Part shown: positions 44,707 to 51,994 of the stretch, piece by piece
Layout: each line of letters opens with the position of its first letter
Position numbering within the stretch: position 1 is the stretch's first letter
From: Leptolyngbya sp. Cla-17
Lineage (GTDB): Bacteria; Cyanobacteriota; Cyanobacteriia; Leptolyngbyales; Leptolyngbyaceae
Assembly (NCBI RefSeq): GCF_016807185.1
Contig: NZ_JAEVYN010000001.1
Span: 1,424,781-1,488,780, forward strand
Length of the DNA stretch: 64,000 bases
Direction of reading: 5' to 3'
The notes under the pieces: generated by a model
The model's database searches: none
What the model saw: only the letters and a program-made list of their open reading frames with translations
What the model was told of the DNA's origin: nothing
Made by a program: the position numbers and the translations under genes

Positions 44707-47256
44707 ATGCAAACTGCGCCAACTCCCCCCGAATGCCCCACCGTTCGTGTAGAAGATGACCGCACTGGGTTGGATATTGAAACTCTAAAACGGGCATTTT
44801 TAGACAATTTGTTCTACATTCAGGGCAAGTTTCCAGAAATTGCGACCCAAAATGATTACTACATGGCGCTGGCCTACACCGTGCGCGATCGCTTGTTTCG
44901 TCGTTGGCTAAACACTGCTGAAACCTATAGCAAACAGAGGGCGCGTACCGTTTGCTACCTGTCAGCCGAATTTTTAATGGGTCCTCACCTCGGTAACAAC
45001 CTGATCAACCTGGGCATTTTTGATACGGTCAAACAGGCGATGACTGAATTAGGGTTGAACCTTGATGAACTCTTTGAAAAAGAAGAAGAACCCGGTTTAG
45101 GGAATGGCGGTCTAGGACGGCTCGCTGCATGCTATTTAGACTCGCTTGCATCGCTGGAAACACCTTCTATTGGGTATGGCATCCGCTATGAATTTGGCAT
45201 CTTTGACCAAGATATTAAAGATGGCTGGCAGGTCGAAGTAACCGACAAGTGGCTCCGCTACGGCAATCCTTGGGAAGTTGCTCGTCCCGAATGGGAAGTG
45301 GAAGTCAAATTTGGCGGACATACTCAAGCCTTTACCGATGAGCATGGGAACTACCGAGTGCTGTGGGTGCCTGACAAAGTGGTGCGCGGTGTTCCCTACG
45401 ATACGCCAATTTCTGGCTACAAAGTCAACTCTTGCAACACCTTAAGGCTGTGGGCAGCAGAAGCAACAGATTCGTTTGACTTTGATGCGTTTAATGCGGG
45501 TGATTATTCTGGGGCAGTCTTCAAAAAGATGGAATCGGAAACGATTTCCAAGGTGCTGTACCCCAATGACAACATGACTCAGGGCAAAATTCTGCGATTA
45601 GAGCAGCAGTTTTTCTTTGTGTCCTGTTCATTGCAGGATATGTTCCGCATTATGAAGCGCCAAGGAATTGCGATCGATCAATTTCACGAAAAGTTTACCA
45701 TTCAACTAAACGATACTCATCCAACGATCGCGGTAGCCGAACTAATGCGCCTGCTCATGGATGAATATGGAATGGAATGGGACAAAGCCTGGAGTATTGT
45801 CACCAAAACTTTTGCCTACACAAACCATACCCTACTGCCTGAAGCGCTCGAACGCTGGCCTATTGGTTTATTTGGGTCGATGTTGCCCCGTCATTTGGAA
45901 ATCATCTATGAAATCAATCGTCATTTCTTAGATGATCTGCGAATCAAATTTCCCGATGATCTAGATCGGCTCAGCCGCATGTCGCTAATTGACGAAAGTG
46001 GCGAGCGCTATGTCCGGATGGCACATCTAGCCTGTGTTGGGAGCCATGCCATCAATGGAGTTGCGGCACTACATACCAAGTTGCTGAAGCAAGATGTGCT
46101 GCACGACTTCGCAGAAATGTATCCAGAAAAATTTGTGAATGTGACAAATGGCGTGACTCCTCGCCGTTTTGTGGCACTGAGCAATCCTCGTTTAACTAGC
46201 TTGATCACCAGTAAAATTGGCGGAAACTGGATTAAACAGCTAGATGAACTGCGGCAACTGGAAGGGTATGTGAATGATAGCGGATTCTGTAGCGAGTATC
46301 GCACTATCAAGCACGCCATTAAACAAGACTTGTCAAACTACATCAAAGAGTTTTACGGCCTTAATGTAGATCCCAATTCGATGTTTGATATTCAATCCAA
46401 ACGGATTCACGAATACAAACGTCAGCACTTAAACGCTCTGCACATCGTGACTTTGTATAATCGAATCAAAGCAAATCCTAACATCGACATCACACCCCGT
46501 ACCTTCTTGTTTGGGGGTAAGGCAGCTCCGGGTTACTATATGGCGAAATTGATTATCAAACTAATCAATTCGATCGCTGATGTAGTCAATCGTGATCCCG
46601 ATGTGCGAGATCGCCTCAAGGTTTTGTTTATGAAAGACTACAGCGTTAAATTTGCCCAGAGGGTCTATCCAGCAGCGGATCTATCAGAGCAAATTTCTAC
46701 TGCCGGCAAGGAAGCTTCCGGTACGGGCAACATGAAGTTTGCAATGAATGGTGCGCTCACCATTGGCACCTTAGATGGAGCCAACGTGGAAATTCTAGAA
46801 GAAGTGGGAGCCGATAACTTCTTTCTGTTTGGGCTAAATGCTGAAGAAGTCTCTCAGAAAAAAGCAGCCGGCTACAACCCGCAGGAGTTCTACAATTCAG
46901 ATCCTGAGTTGAAGTTAGCGATTGATCGCATCTCATCCGGCTATTTCTCCCATGGAGATGCAGACCTGTTCAAGCCGCTGATGGATGATTTGATGTACCA
47001 CGATCAATATCTCCTGTTTGCCGACTACCGCTCTTATATCGATTGTCAAGATCGGGTAGGTTTAACCTATCTCGATCAAGATCGCTGGACTCGGATGACG
47101 CTGTTGAACACGGCACGGATGGGCAAATTCTCTTCTGATCGATCCATTCGCGACTATACCGATAACATTTGGCACGCGAAACCTGTTTCGATTGATTTGA
47201 AGGAGTATGTTCAAGGCGGCAGCTTGATGGATACTCCAAGTGGGGTCTCTTTATAG
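44707..47256 (+). CDS. glgP: Glycogen phosphorylase
   Basis: 849 residues. It releases glucose-1-phosphate from glycogen with inorganic phosphate and pyridoxal phosphate. Family blocks are the GLGNGGLGRLAACYLDSLAS strand, TVCYLSAEFLMG, QLNDTHPTIA, VTNGVTPRRF and the PLP-lysine block EASGTGNMKFAMNG. The ribosome site AAGGAA precedes the ATG. Its neighbour is phosphoketolase, and a small protein gene follows. Confidence 0.97.
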   Translation: MQTAPTPPECPTVRVEDDRTGLDIETLKRAFLDNLFYIQGKFPEIATQNDYYMALAYTVRDRLFRRWLNTAETYSKQRARTVCYLSAEFLMGPHLGNNLINLGIFDTVKQAMTELGLNLDELFEKEEEPGLGNGGLGRLAACYLDSLASLETPSIGYGIRYEFGIFDQDIKDGWQVEVTDKWLRYGNPWEVARPEWEVEVKFGGHTQAFTDEHGNYRVLWVPDKVVRGVPYDTPISGYKVNSCNTLRLWAAEATDSFDFDAFNAGDYSGAVFKKMESETISKVLYPNDNMTQGKILRLEQQFFFVSCSLQDMFRIMKRQGIAIDQFHEKFTIQLNDTHPTIAVAELMRLLMDEYGMEWDKAWSIVTKTFAYTNHTLLPEALERWPIGLFGSMLPRHLEIIYEINRHFLDDLRIKFPDDLDRLSRMSLIDESGERYVRMAHLACVGSHAINGVAALHTKLLKQDVLHDFAEMYPEKFVNVTNGVTPRRFVALSNPRLTSLITSKIGGNWIKQLDELRQLEGYVNDSGFCSEYRTIKHAIKQDLSNYIKEFYGLNVDPNSMFDIQSKRIHEYKRQHLNALHIVTLYNRIKANPNIDITPRTFLFGGKAAPGYYMAKLIIKLINSIADVVNRDPDVRDRLKVLFMKDYSVKFAQRVYPAADLSEQISTAGKEASGTGNMKFAMNGALTIGTLDGANVEILEEVGADNFFLFGLNAEEVSQKKAAGYNPQEFYNSDPELKLAIDRISSGYFSHGDADLFKPLMDDLMYHDQYLLFADYRSYIDCQDRVGLTYLDQDRWTRMTLLNTARMGKFSSDRSIRDYTDNIWHAKPVSIDLKEYVQGGSLMDTPSGVSL

Positions 47257-47311
47257 CTAGAAGCAGCGATCGCACTATGGGGCATTGCACTGATGTAGTG
47301 CCCCGATCCTG

Positions 47312-47344
47312 TTTAAAGTCCAAGGCTCTGGCTCCGACTTTAAA
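47312..47344 (+). repeat. Stem-loops in the glgP 3' spacer
   Basis: TTTAAAGTC (47312-47320) and GACTTTAAA (47336-47344) form a perfect nine-base stem. Just before it, GGGGCA (47279-47284) pairs with TGCCCC (47299-47304). Together they could end the glgP transcript, though no T run follows. Confidence 0.5.
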
Positions 47345-47349
47345 GAATC

Positions 47350-47736
47350 ATGTATAGTTCTAGGAAAGTTAGCCGCTTGATTGTCTTACCTATGAACAGC
47401 AAAGAACCCAGATTTCTCGCCGAGAACCAGTCTGTTACTTCGCTAGTGGCTCAGTTACACAACTACTTCCACAACTCCTATTCTCGCGACAAAGTTGCTC
47501 GGAGTACCTTGCTCAGTCAAATTGAGGCGGCCGAGGATGGACAAGTGCTTGAATTTCAAAAGCAACTTCGAGAAATAGATGAAGAATTGGTTCTGTTGGG
47601 TATTTTGAGTGACTCTCTTTCGATCGCCGATCGCCTGTTACACATGCGCTCTGTTCGTAGAGAATTAGGCCCCACCAGCGCTGCATACAAAATTCACCAT
47701 GACCAGTCTTCTCCAGTGCAGGACAAAACGGCTTGA
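47350..47736 (+). CDS. Small hypothetical protein
   Basis: 128 residues from the ATG at 47350; an ATG at 47392 would give 114 residues and avoids the stem-loop region. The sequence is helical, with VAQLHNYFHNSYSRDKVARS and EFQKQLREIDEELVLLGILS, without membrane segment or recognised domain. It lies between glgP and the histidine phosphatase gene and could be cotranscribed with either. Confidence 0.55.
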   Translation: MYSSRKVSRLIVLPMNSKEPRFLAENQSVTSLVAQLHNYFHNSYSRDKVARSTLLSQIEAAEDGQVLEFQKQLREIDEELVLLGILSDSLSIADRLLHMRSVRRELGPTSAAYKIHHDQSSPVQDKTA

Positions 47737-47897
47737 AAATAGCGCGATACGAATAGCGAAGTTGCTTACCTGAGAGTATGATCCTCGTCTCTTGTCCCTC
47801 TTCTAGAGCGTAAAGTTCTAGGGCGAGGGTATTCTGTAACTCACAGTTCTTTAAGTTTCACTGACCAACCATTTAAGCCAACCTCTTACACATCATC

Positions 47898-48536
47898 ATG
47901 AGCCTCAAAATTTATTTTCTTCGCCATGGAGAAACTGACTTCAGTCAGACTGGTGGCTACTGTGGCGATTTAGATGCTGAACTAACGCCAGAAGGGGTAG
48001 AGATGGCAAAGGCGTTTGCAGATGCTTACAAAGCCGTTCCGTGGGAAGCCGTGTATGTCAGCCCCATGAAGCGCACGATCGCCACTGCAAAACCTTTATG
48101 TGATGCGGTTGGCGTTGACATGCAGCTCCGTCCTGGCTTGAAGGAAATTTCCTATGGCAAGTGGGAGGGGCAAACATTAGCCTATGTAAAGCAGCACTTT
48201 GGCGAGGATTATCTGCGCTGGCGTGGGGAGCCTGCCTGGAACCCACCCACTGGCGGCGAAACCTCCGTACAAATTGCCAGCCGTGCCTCGTTGGTGCTTG
48301 CCGAAATTCAAGAAAAATATCGCGATGGGAATGTGCTGGTTGTCTCCCACAAAGCGACTATTCGGATTTTGCTGTGTAGCTTGCTGGGAATCGAGTTGGG
48401 GCGTTACCGCGATCGCATCAATATCCTCACTACTTCCGTCAGCATCGTTCAATTTAATGAACATGGTCCTCTGTTAGAAGTGTTGGGCGATCGCTACCAT
48501 ATTCCCGAACACATCCGCAACCGACCCGGTACTTGA
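47898..48536 (+). CDS. Histidine phosphatase / phosphoglycerate-mutase-like protein
   Basis: 212 residues. The phosphohistidine motif is LRHGETDFSQTGGYCGD at about 8-24, and the second histidine lies in VVSHKATIRILLC. The glutamate region (KEISYGKWEGQT) is normal. Such enzymes are phosphatases of sugar or other phosphates; a true glycolytic mutase is less likely. The last 83 bases (48454-48536) recur at 49075-49157 with five synonymous changes. Confidence 0.88.
   Translation: MSLKIYFLRHGETDFSQTGGYCGDLDAELTPEGVEMAKAFADAYKAVPWEAVYVSPMKRTIATAKPLCDAVGVDMQLRPGLKEISYGKWEGQTLAYVKQHFGEDYLRWRGEPAWNPPTGGETSVQIASRASLVLAEIQEKYRDGNVLVVSHKATIRILLCSLLGIELGRYRDRINILTTSVSIVQFNEHGPLLEVLGDRYHIPEHIRNRPGT
48454..48536 (+). 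repeat. 3' end of the phosphatase gene, direct repeat copy A
   Basis: Eighty-three bases from TTAATGAAC to the stop are repeated 621 bases downstream (49075-49157). The five differences (CAT/CAC, AAC/AAT, CGA/CGG, CCC/CCT, GGT/GGA) all leave the encoded residues unchanged. Confidence 0.9.
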
Positions 48537-48595
48537 TGGCGCGATCGCCGGTCTATCGTTGCTATGATCAGCCTTAATTCACTAGAGGCTTTGCG

Positions 48596-49057
48596 ATGTC
48601 TCAAGCTGCTGAGAAACCCACGACCCTCTCCTCCCTTTACGAGGTCGATTTCTATGCATGGACTCAAGAACAAGCGATCCTCTTACGTGAGCAGAAGTGG
48701 AATCAGGTCGATCTGACAAATGTGCTTGAGGAGATTGAGAGTTTGGGCAAACAACAACGCCAAGAACTCCGAAATCGGCTAGGGATTCTGTTAGGGCACC
48801 TGCTTAAATGGCAATTTCAGCCCGACCAACGCAGTAAAAGCTGACGAGCAACCATTCGAGAACAACGCTATCGCCTTCGTAAATTGTTGGATGAAAGCCC
48901 TAGCCTGAAACCTCACATTTTAGAGGCGATCGCCTATGGCTATGAACTGAGTCTAGCCTTGGTCGCCCAGGAAACGTCCTTGGATTATGACGATCTGCCA
49001 AAAAATTGCCCCTATCTATCAGAGCAAATTTTGGACGATACTTTTTTGCCTGATTAG
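48596..49057 (+). pseudogene. DUF29 family gene interrupted by one in-frame TGA
   Basis: The frame from 48596 runs as a typical DUF29 protein (LYEVDFYAWTQEQAILLREQ, NVLEEIESLGKQQRQELRNR, LGHLLKWQFQP) to a TGA at 48842-48844. The same frame then stays open to a TAG at 49055-49057 and reads RATIREQRYRLRKLLDES, EAIAYGYELSLAL and YDDLPKNCPYLSEQIL, the normal second half of DUF29. The interrupted position is normally tryptophan, so a TGG to TGA change is the simplest explanation. Together the two halves give the usual length of about 153 codons. A sequencing error or readthrough cannot be excluded. Confidence 0.85.
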
Positions 49058-49074
49058 AGCAATCGCATTTTGAA

Positions 49075-49157
49075 TTAATGAACACGGTCCTCTGTTAGAA
49101 GTGTTGGGCGATCGCTACCATATTCCCGAACACATCCGCAATCGGCCTGGAACTTGA
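49075..49157 (+). pseudogene. Orphan second copy of the phosphatase 3' end
   Basis: It encodes the last residues of the phosphatase at 47898 (NEHGPLLEVLGDRYHIPEHI and on to RNRPGT, stop) with five synonymous differences, but has no upstream part of the gene. It lies just after the DUF29 pseudogene. The pattern implies the two copies diverged while both were being translated, so this is probably the displaced end of a homologue brought together by recombination. Confidence 0.85.
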
Positions 49158-49206
49158 ACTGCGATCGCCTGTTTATCTTGATTAGTCGGCTACTTATTGT
49201 TCTGGT

Positions 49207-49216
49207 TCCGTGACCT
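49207..49216 (+). repeat. Target-site duplication, left copy
   Basis: TCCGTGACCT directly flanks the IS1-family element on its left side and recurs at 50143-50152 on the right. Confidence 0.75.
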
Positions 49217-49225
49217 GGTAGTGCA

Positions 49226-49726
49226 CTAAAGGATTGTGGGGTAGGTAACGACATCCTGCCAGGTCCAAGGCTGCTCAGCCAGTTTTGCTCGTTGAGCCGC
49301 AGTTGTTTTGAATCGACTATGCCGCCAAATCCAATTGAAATAGCTGACTACTAAGCGTGTTGTCACTTTCGTTTGCTCCCACCGTTTGCCGAACTTGTTT
49401 TGCCTGCGGTGCCATCGAGCAGTTTGTTGTCGGACGATGCCGTTGGTTCGCTCTAAGCGCTGCGTTTTGTCTTTGCCAACATAGTGCAGAATTTCAGGCG
49501 GAAGGACTCGTTCATAGCCTCCCCAGTCATCACTGTTCCACTGTTTGCAAGCCGTTTTTCCCTGTGTACTAATTACCAATTCCTCAATAAGTTCGTCTGT
49601 ATGCTTGCCCACTCGTGCCGCTAAAATCAGTCCACTGGAGTCCGCTAAACTCAGACCTATCCAGCAGTCTCCCACTTCTAATTCATTGGAAAGACATTGC
49701 TTCTGTTTTTTTGCACGAAAGACCAC
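49226..49726 (-). CDS. insB: IS1 transposase, InsB part (reached by -1 frameshift)
   Basis: 166 residues counted from an internal start, but the real product is an InsA-InsB fusion made by a -1 shift on the run of seven A followed by C (49705-49712, minus strand). After the shift the sequence goes from DEMWSFVQKK to QKQCLSNELEVGDCWIGLSL. The DDE acidic residues are in SADEMW (in the upstream part), NSDDWGGYERVLPPE and LERTNGIVRQQTARWHRRQN. No stop or frameshift other than the programmed one. Confidence 0.85.
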   Translation of the reverse strand: MVFRAKKQKQCLSNELEVGDCWIGLSLADSSGLILAARVGKHTDELIEELVISTQGKTACKQWNSDDWGGYERVLPPEILHYVGKDKTQRLERTNGIVRQQTARWHRRQNKFGKRWEQTKVTTRLVVSYFNWIWRHSRFKTTAAQRAKLAEQPWTWQDVVTYPTIL

Positions 49727-50055
49727 ATCTCATCCGCACTCACCTCTGCGGTTGCCACTTGCTTGACCTGGTCGTTATGAATTAGCTGAGCCTTGGCACT
49801 CGATGCCCGAACAATACTGACCACGGTGTTGTATGCCAAGCCTGTAATTCGGCTAATCCCTCGTAAGCTGCTGCCCTCACTATGAGCTTGTAGCACCTGC
49901 TGAACTTGTTCCGGACTCACTCGTCGCCAGTAGTACAGCGTGTCAAAGCTCTCACAGAAGGTTTGCTGGCAGTGAGGGCAGAAATAGCGTTGGTGTCCAT
50001 TGGGCAGCTTGCCATGCTTATGACACTTAGGATGACCACAAAGTCGGCATTCCAT
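49678..50055 (-). CDS. insA: IS1 InsA protein
   Basis: 125 residues. A zinc finger at the N terminus (MECRLCGHPKCHKHGK, then YFCPHCQQTFC) precedes a helix-turn-helix region (SLRGISRITGLAYNTVVSIV). InsA alone binds the IS ends and represses transposition; frameshifting makes the full transposase. It overlaps insB by 49 bases. Confidence 0.87.
   Translation of the reverse strand: MECRLCGHPKCHKHGKLPNGHQRYFCPHCQQTFCESFDTLYYWRRVSPEQVQQVLQAHSEGSSLRGISRITGLAYNTVVSIVRASSAKAQLIHNDQVKQVATAEVSADEMWSFVQKNRSNVFPMN
49705..49712 (-). promoter_or_regulatory. Programmed -1 frameshift site of the IS1 transposase
   Basis: On the minus strand the run AAAAAAAC lies inside the insA/insB overlap. It matches the A6C-type slippery site of IS1. 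In frame 0 it reads CAA AAA AAC; after a -1 shift, CAA AAA AAA CAG. Confidence 0.8.
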
Positions 50056-50084
50056 AGCTTCTTGAGGGGAAAGAATTGATCCTA

Positions 50085-50136
50085 CTTTACCAAGCCCACA
50101 ATCCTTTAACCTTTACCAAGCCCACAATCCTTTAAC
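50085..50136 (+). repeat. Tandem 26-base repeat at the IS right end
   Basis: Two identical copies of a 26-base unit (CTTTACCAAGCCCACAATCC followed by TTTAAC) lie at 50085-50110 and 50111-50136, each containing the terminal inverted-repeat core CCCACAATCCTTTAA. Confidence 0.85.
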
Positions 50137-50142
50137 GCACAA

Positions 50143-50152
50143 TCCGTGACCT
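50143..50152 (+). repeat. Target-site duplication, right copy
   Basis: TCCGTGACCT, the same ten bases as at 49207-49216, immediately follows the inverted repeat of the IS1-family element. Confidence 0.75.
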
Positions 50153-50287
50153 TTCTAGAACGTCAGGGGCGACTTCTGCCTTTGGAGTTTCAAACAAAAT
50201 TAGAATCAAATCCTCCATTACTTCTACGAATGATTGATTATTGGATATGGCTACATCGTCTGCCCTTCAAAACAGTCATTCCAACCC

Positions 50288-50968
50288 ATGATGAAAAGTA
50301 ATTTCGATCTAGATATTGACCTGGCCGCATTTATTGACCATGCTTTGCTTACCCCCACTGCAACTCCAGAGCAGGTAGAGCAGTGGTGCGAAGAATGCGA
50401 TCGCTTCGGATTTGCCGCCATTTGCTTACATCCAGTTCATGTGCAGCAAGCGACTCGCTTGTTACATGGCAAAAGACCCAAAGTTTGTACCGTGATTGGC
50501 TTTCCCTATGGAGCCAACACCTCTACTGTTAAGCTTTATGAAGCTGCGGAAGCGGCCGAAAATGGAGCCACAGAACTCGATGTGGTGATCAATATCGGCT
50601 GGCTCAAGACGGGGAAAGTGGATGAGGTGCATCGTGAGATTGCTGATATTTGCGACCAAACGGGACAAACCATCAAAGCGATTTTAGAAATGGCGCTATT
50701 AACTCCAGCCGAGAAAAAATTGGCAGCAGAGATTTGCATGGATGCTGGAGCTGCTTTTTTGAAAACCAGCACAGGGCTAAATGGTGGCGCAACGTTAGAG
50801 GATGTGCGGTTACTAAAGGAACTCACACAAGATCGGGTAGAGATTAAAGCTTCCGGAGGAATCCGAACGGTTGAACAAGCGTTAGATTTAATTAACGCTG
50901 GGGCAACTCGGATTGGAACGTCACGCGGCGTGGAACTGGTGCATCAGCGGAACACGCAAAAGGAGTAG
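50288..50968 (+). CDS. deoC: Deoxyribose-phosphate aldolase
   Basis: 226 residues from the ATG at 50288 (a second ATG at 50291); the frame opens earlier at 50234 without a ribosome site. It splits 2-deoxyribose-5-phosphate into glyceraldehyde-3-phosphate and acetaldehyde. Blocks are AAFIDHALLTPTATPEQVE, the Schiff-base lysine in AAFLKTSTGLNGGATLEDV, and the VEIKASGGIRTVEQAL strand. It follows the IS element, whose insertion left its 5' region intact. Confidence 0.93.
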   Translation: MMKSNFDLDIDLAAFIDHALLTPTATPEQVEQWCEECDRFGFAAICLHPVHVQQATRLLHGKRPKVCTVIGFPYGANTSTVKLYEAAEAAENGATELDVVINIGWLKTGKVDEVHREIADICDQTGQTIKAILEMALLTPAEKKLAAEICMDAGAAFLKTSTGLNGGATLEDVRLLKELTQDRVEIKASGGIRTVEQALDLINAGATRIGTSRGVELVHQRNTQKE

Positions 50969-51109
50969 GGATTCGGAGTTCGGGATTCAGGGTGCGGAGT
51001 TCGGCGTTCGGACTTTGCCTTTGCATCTCGCCTTTCCTTTTCTATAATTTGCCTTATCCACTCCGCACTCCGCACTTCATACTCCGTACTTTCCACTTCG
51101 CACCTCTGT
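50969..51109 (+). repeat. Heptamer-type repeats before recO
   Basis: The left part repeats GGAGTTCGG-type units (50970-51015) and the right part repeats the heptamer TCCGCAC (51062-51075) and related units to 51103. GTGCGGAGT (50992-51000) is complementary to ACTCCGCAC (51060-51068), so the region can form a stem. The right part shares sixteen bases with the insertion in pyrD. Confidence 0.75.
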
Positions 51110-51994
51110 ATGTCTCGTACTTATAAAGCTATCGGAATTAATCTCAAAAGTATGCCGCTGGGAGAAGCGGATCGGTTGCTGACGATTTTGACGCGGGAGC
51201 ATGGTTTGGTGAAGGCGATCGCCATCAGTGCCCGTAAACATAACTCCAAAATGAGCGGGCGCAGCGGTCTGTTTGTGGTGAATGACTTACTGATCGCCAA
51301 GGGAAAATCGCTCGATAAAATTACTCAAGCAGAAACAGTCATCTCTTATTCGGGGTTAGGAAAAGATCTGAAGCGATTAACGGCTAGCCAATACTTAGCC
51401 GAACTGTGCCTCTATCAAGCCTTAAGCGATCAGCCTCAAGACGAATTATTCTGCATCTTGAATGAACAATTACAGCGGCTAGAGCGATCGCCCACCTCGC
51501 TCATTTTGCTAACGCTGATCTCTGGGATTTATCAACTTTTGACCGTGGCGGGAGTTGCTCCTGAAGTGCATCGCTGCTGTGTCACGCAGCAACCTTTAGT
51601 TCCCAATGAACCCGTTGGCTTTAGTATTCCTGCTGGCGGCACCGTTACTTTAGAATCATTAGAGCAACTGCAACAGCCCAACAGTCCGCACGTCCGTATA
51701 ACCAAACCCGTTCAGAGTTCGTTTAGGCGAAATGCCCAACTTCATAGTCTAATTGGATCAAAGGAGTTAATCATCCTACAGGCGATCGCCCAAACTGGGC
51801 CGTTGCAAACGGATGCAGATTCCAGTCAGTCTGACAATTTTGCTCAGGTTGCGACTTCAATGACGGCTTGCATTTCTGTAGAGCGGATTTTGCGCCAGTA
51901 CGCTCAGTACCATTTCGATCGCTCTATTCGCTCCGCAACCCTGATGGATGCCTGTTTTTCAAGCTCACCTTTGCCCCAACTGTCACAATCATGA
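51110..51994 (+). CDS. recO: DNA repair protein RecO
   Basis: 294 residues. RecO helps RecF and RecR load RecA onto gapped DNA. It has the N-terminal OB fold (YKAIGINLKSMPLGEADRLL, LTILTREHGLVKAIAISARK) and a helical C-terminal domain ending in a long helix region. Its TGA overlaps the next start (ATGA at 51991), so the transporter is translationally coupled to it. Confidence 0.93.
   Translation: MSRTYKAIGINLKSMPLGEADRLLTILTREHGLVKAIAISARKHNSKMSGRSGLFVVNDLLIAKGKSLDKITQAETVISYSGLGKDLKRLTASQYLAELCLYQALSDQPQDELFCILNEQLQRLERSPTSLILLTLISGIYQLLTVAGVAPEVHRCCVTQQPLVPNEPVGFSIPAGGTVTLESLEQLQQPNSPHVRITKPVQSSFRRNAQLHSLIGSKELIILQAIAQTGPLQTDADSSQSDNFAQVATSMTACISVERILRQYAQYHFDRSIRSATLMDACFSSSPLPQLSQS

Larger units (their letters stand above)
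49217..50142 (-). mobile_element. IS1-family insertion sequence
   Basis: A 926-base element with two overlapping reading frames (insA and insB) on the minus strand. Its ends carry inverted repeats: GTGCACTAAAGGATTGTGGG at 49221-49240 and the complement of GTGCGTTAAAGGATTGTGGG at 50121-50140. It is flanked by the 10-base direct repeat TCCGTGACCT, as expected of IS1 insertion. The right end contains two tandem copies of a 26-base unit. The element looks intact and may be active. Confidence 0.87.

Noticed and set aside
49226..50055. Frameshifted, dead transposase
   Set aside because: The shift falls on an A7C slippery run in the insA/insB overlap, as in IS1, so it is programmed rather than a mutation.
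50085..50136. Possible CRISPR-like direct repeats
   Set aside because: Only two abutting 26-base copies without spacers, and both contain the IS terminal repeat core; they belong to the IS end.
51868..51990. Longer N terminus for the MFS transporter
   Set aside because: It lies wholly within recO; the ATGA overlap at 51991 is the natural start.
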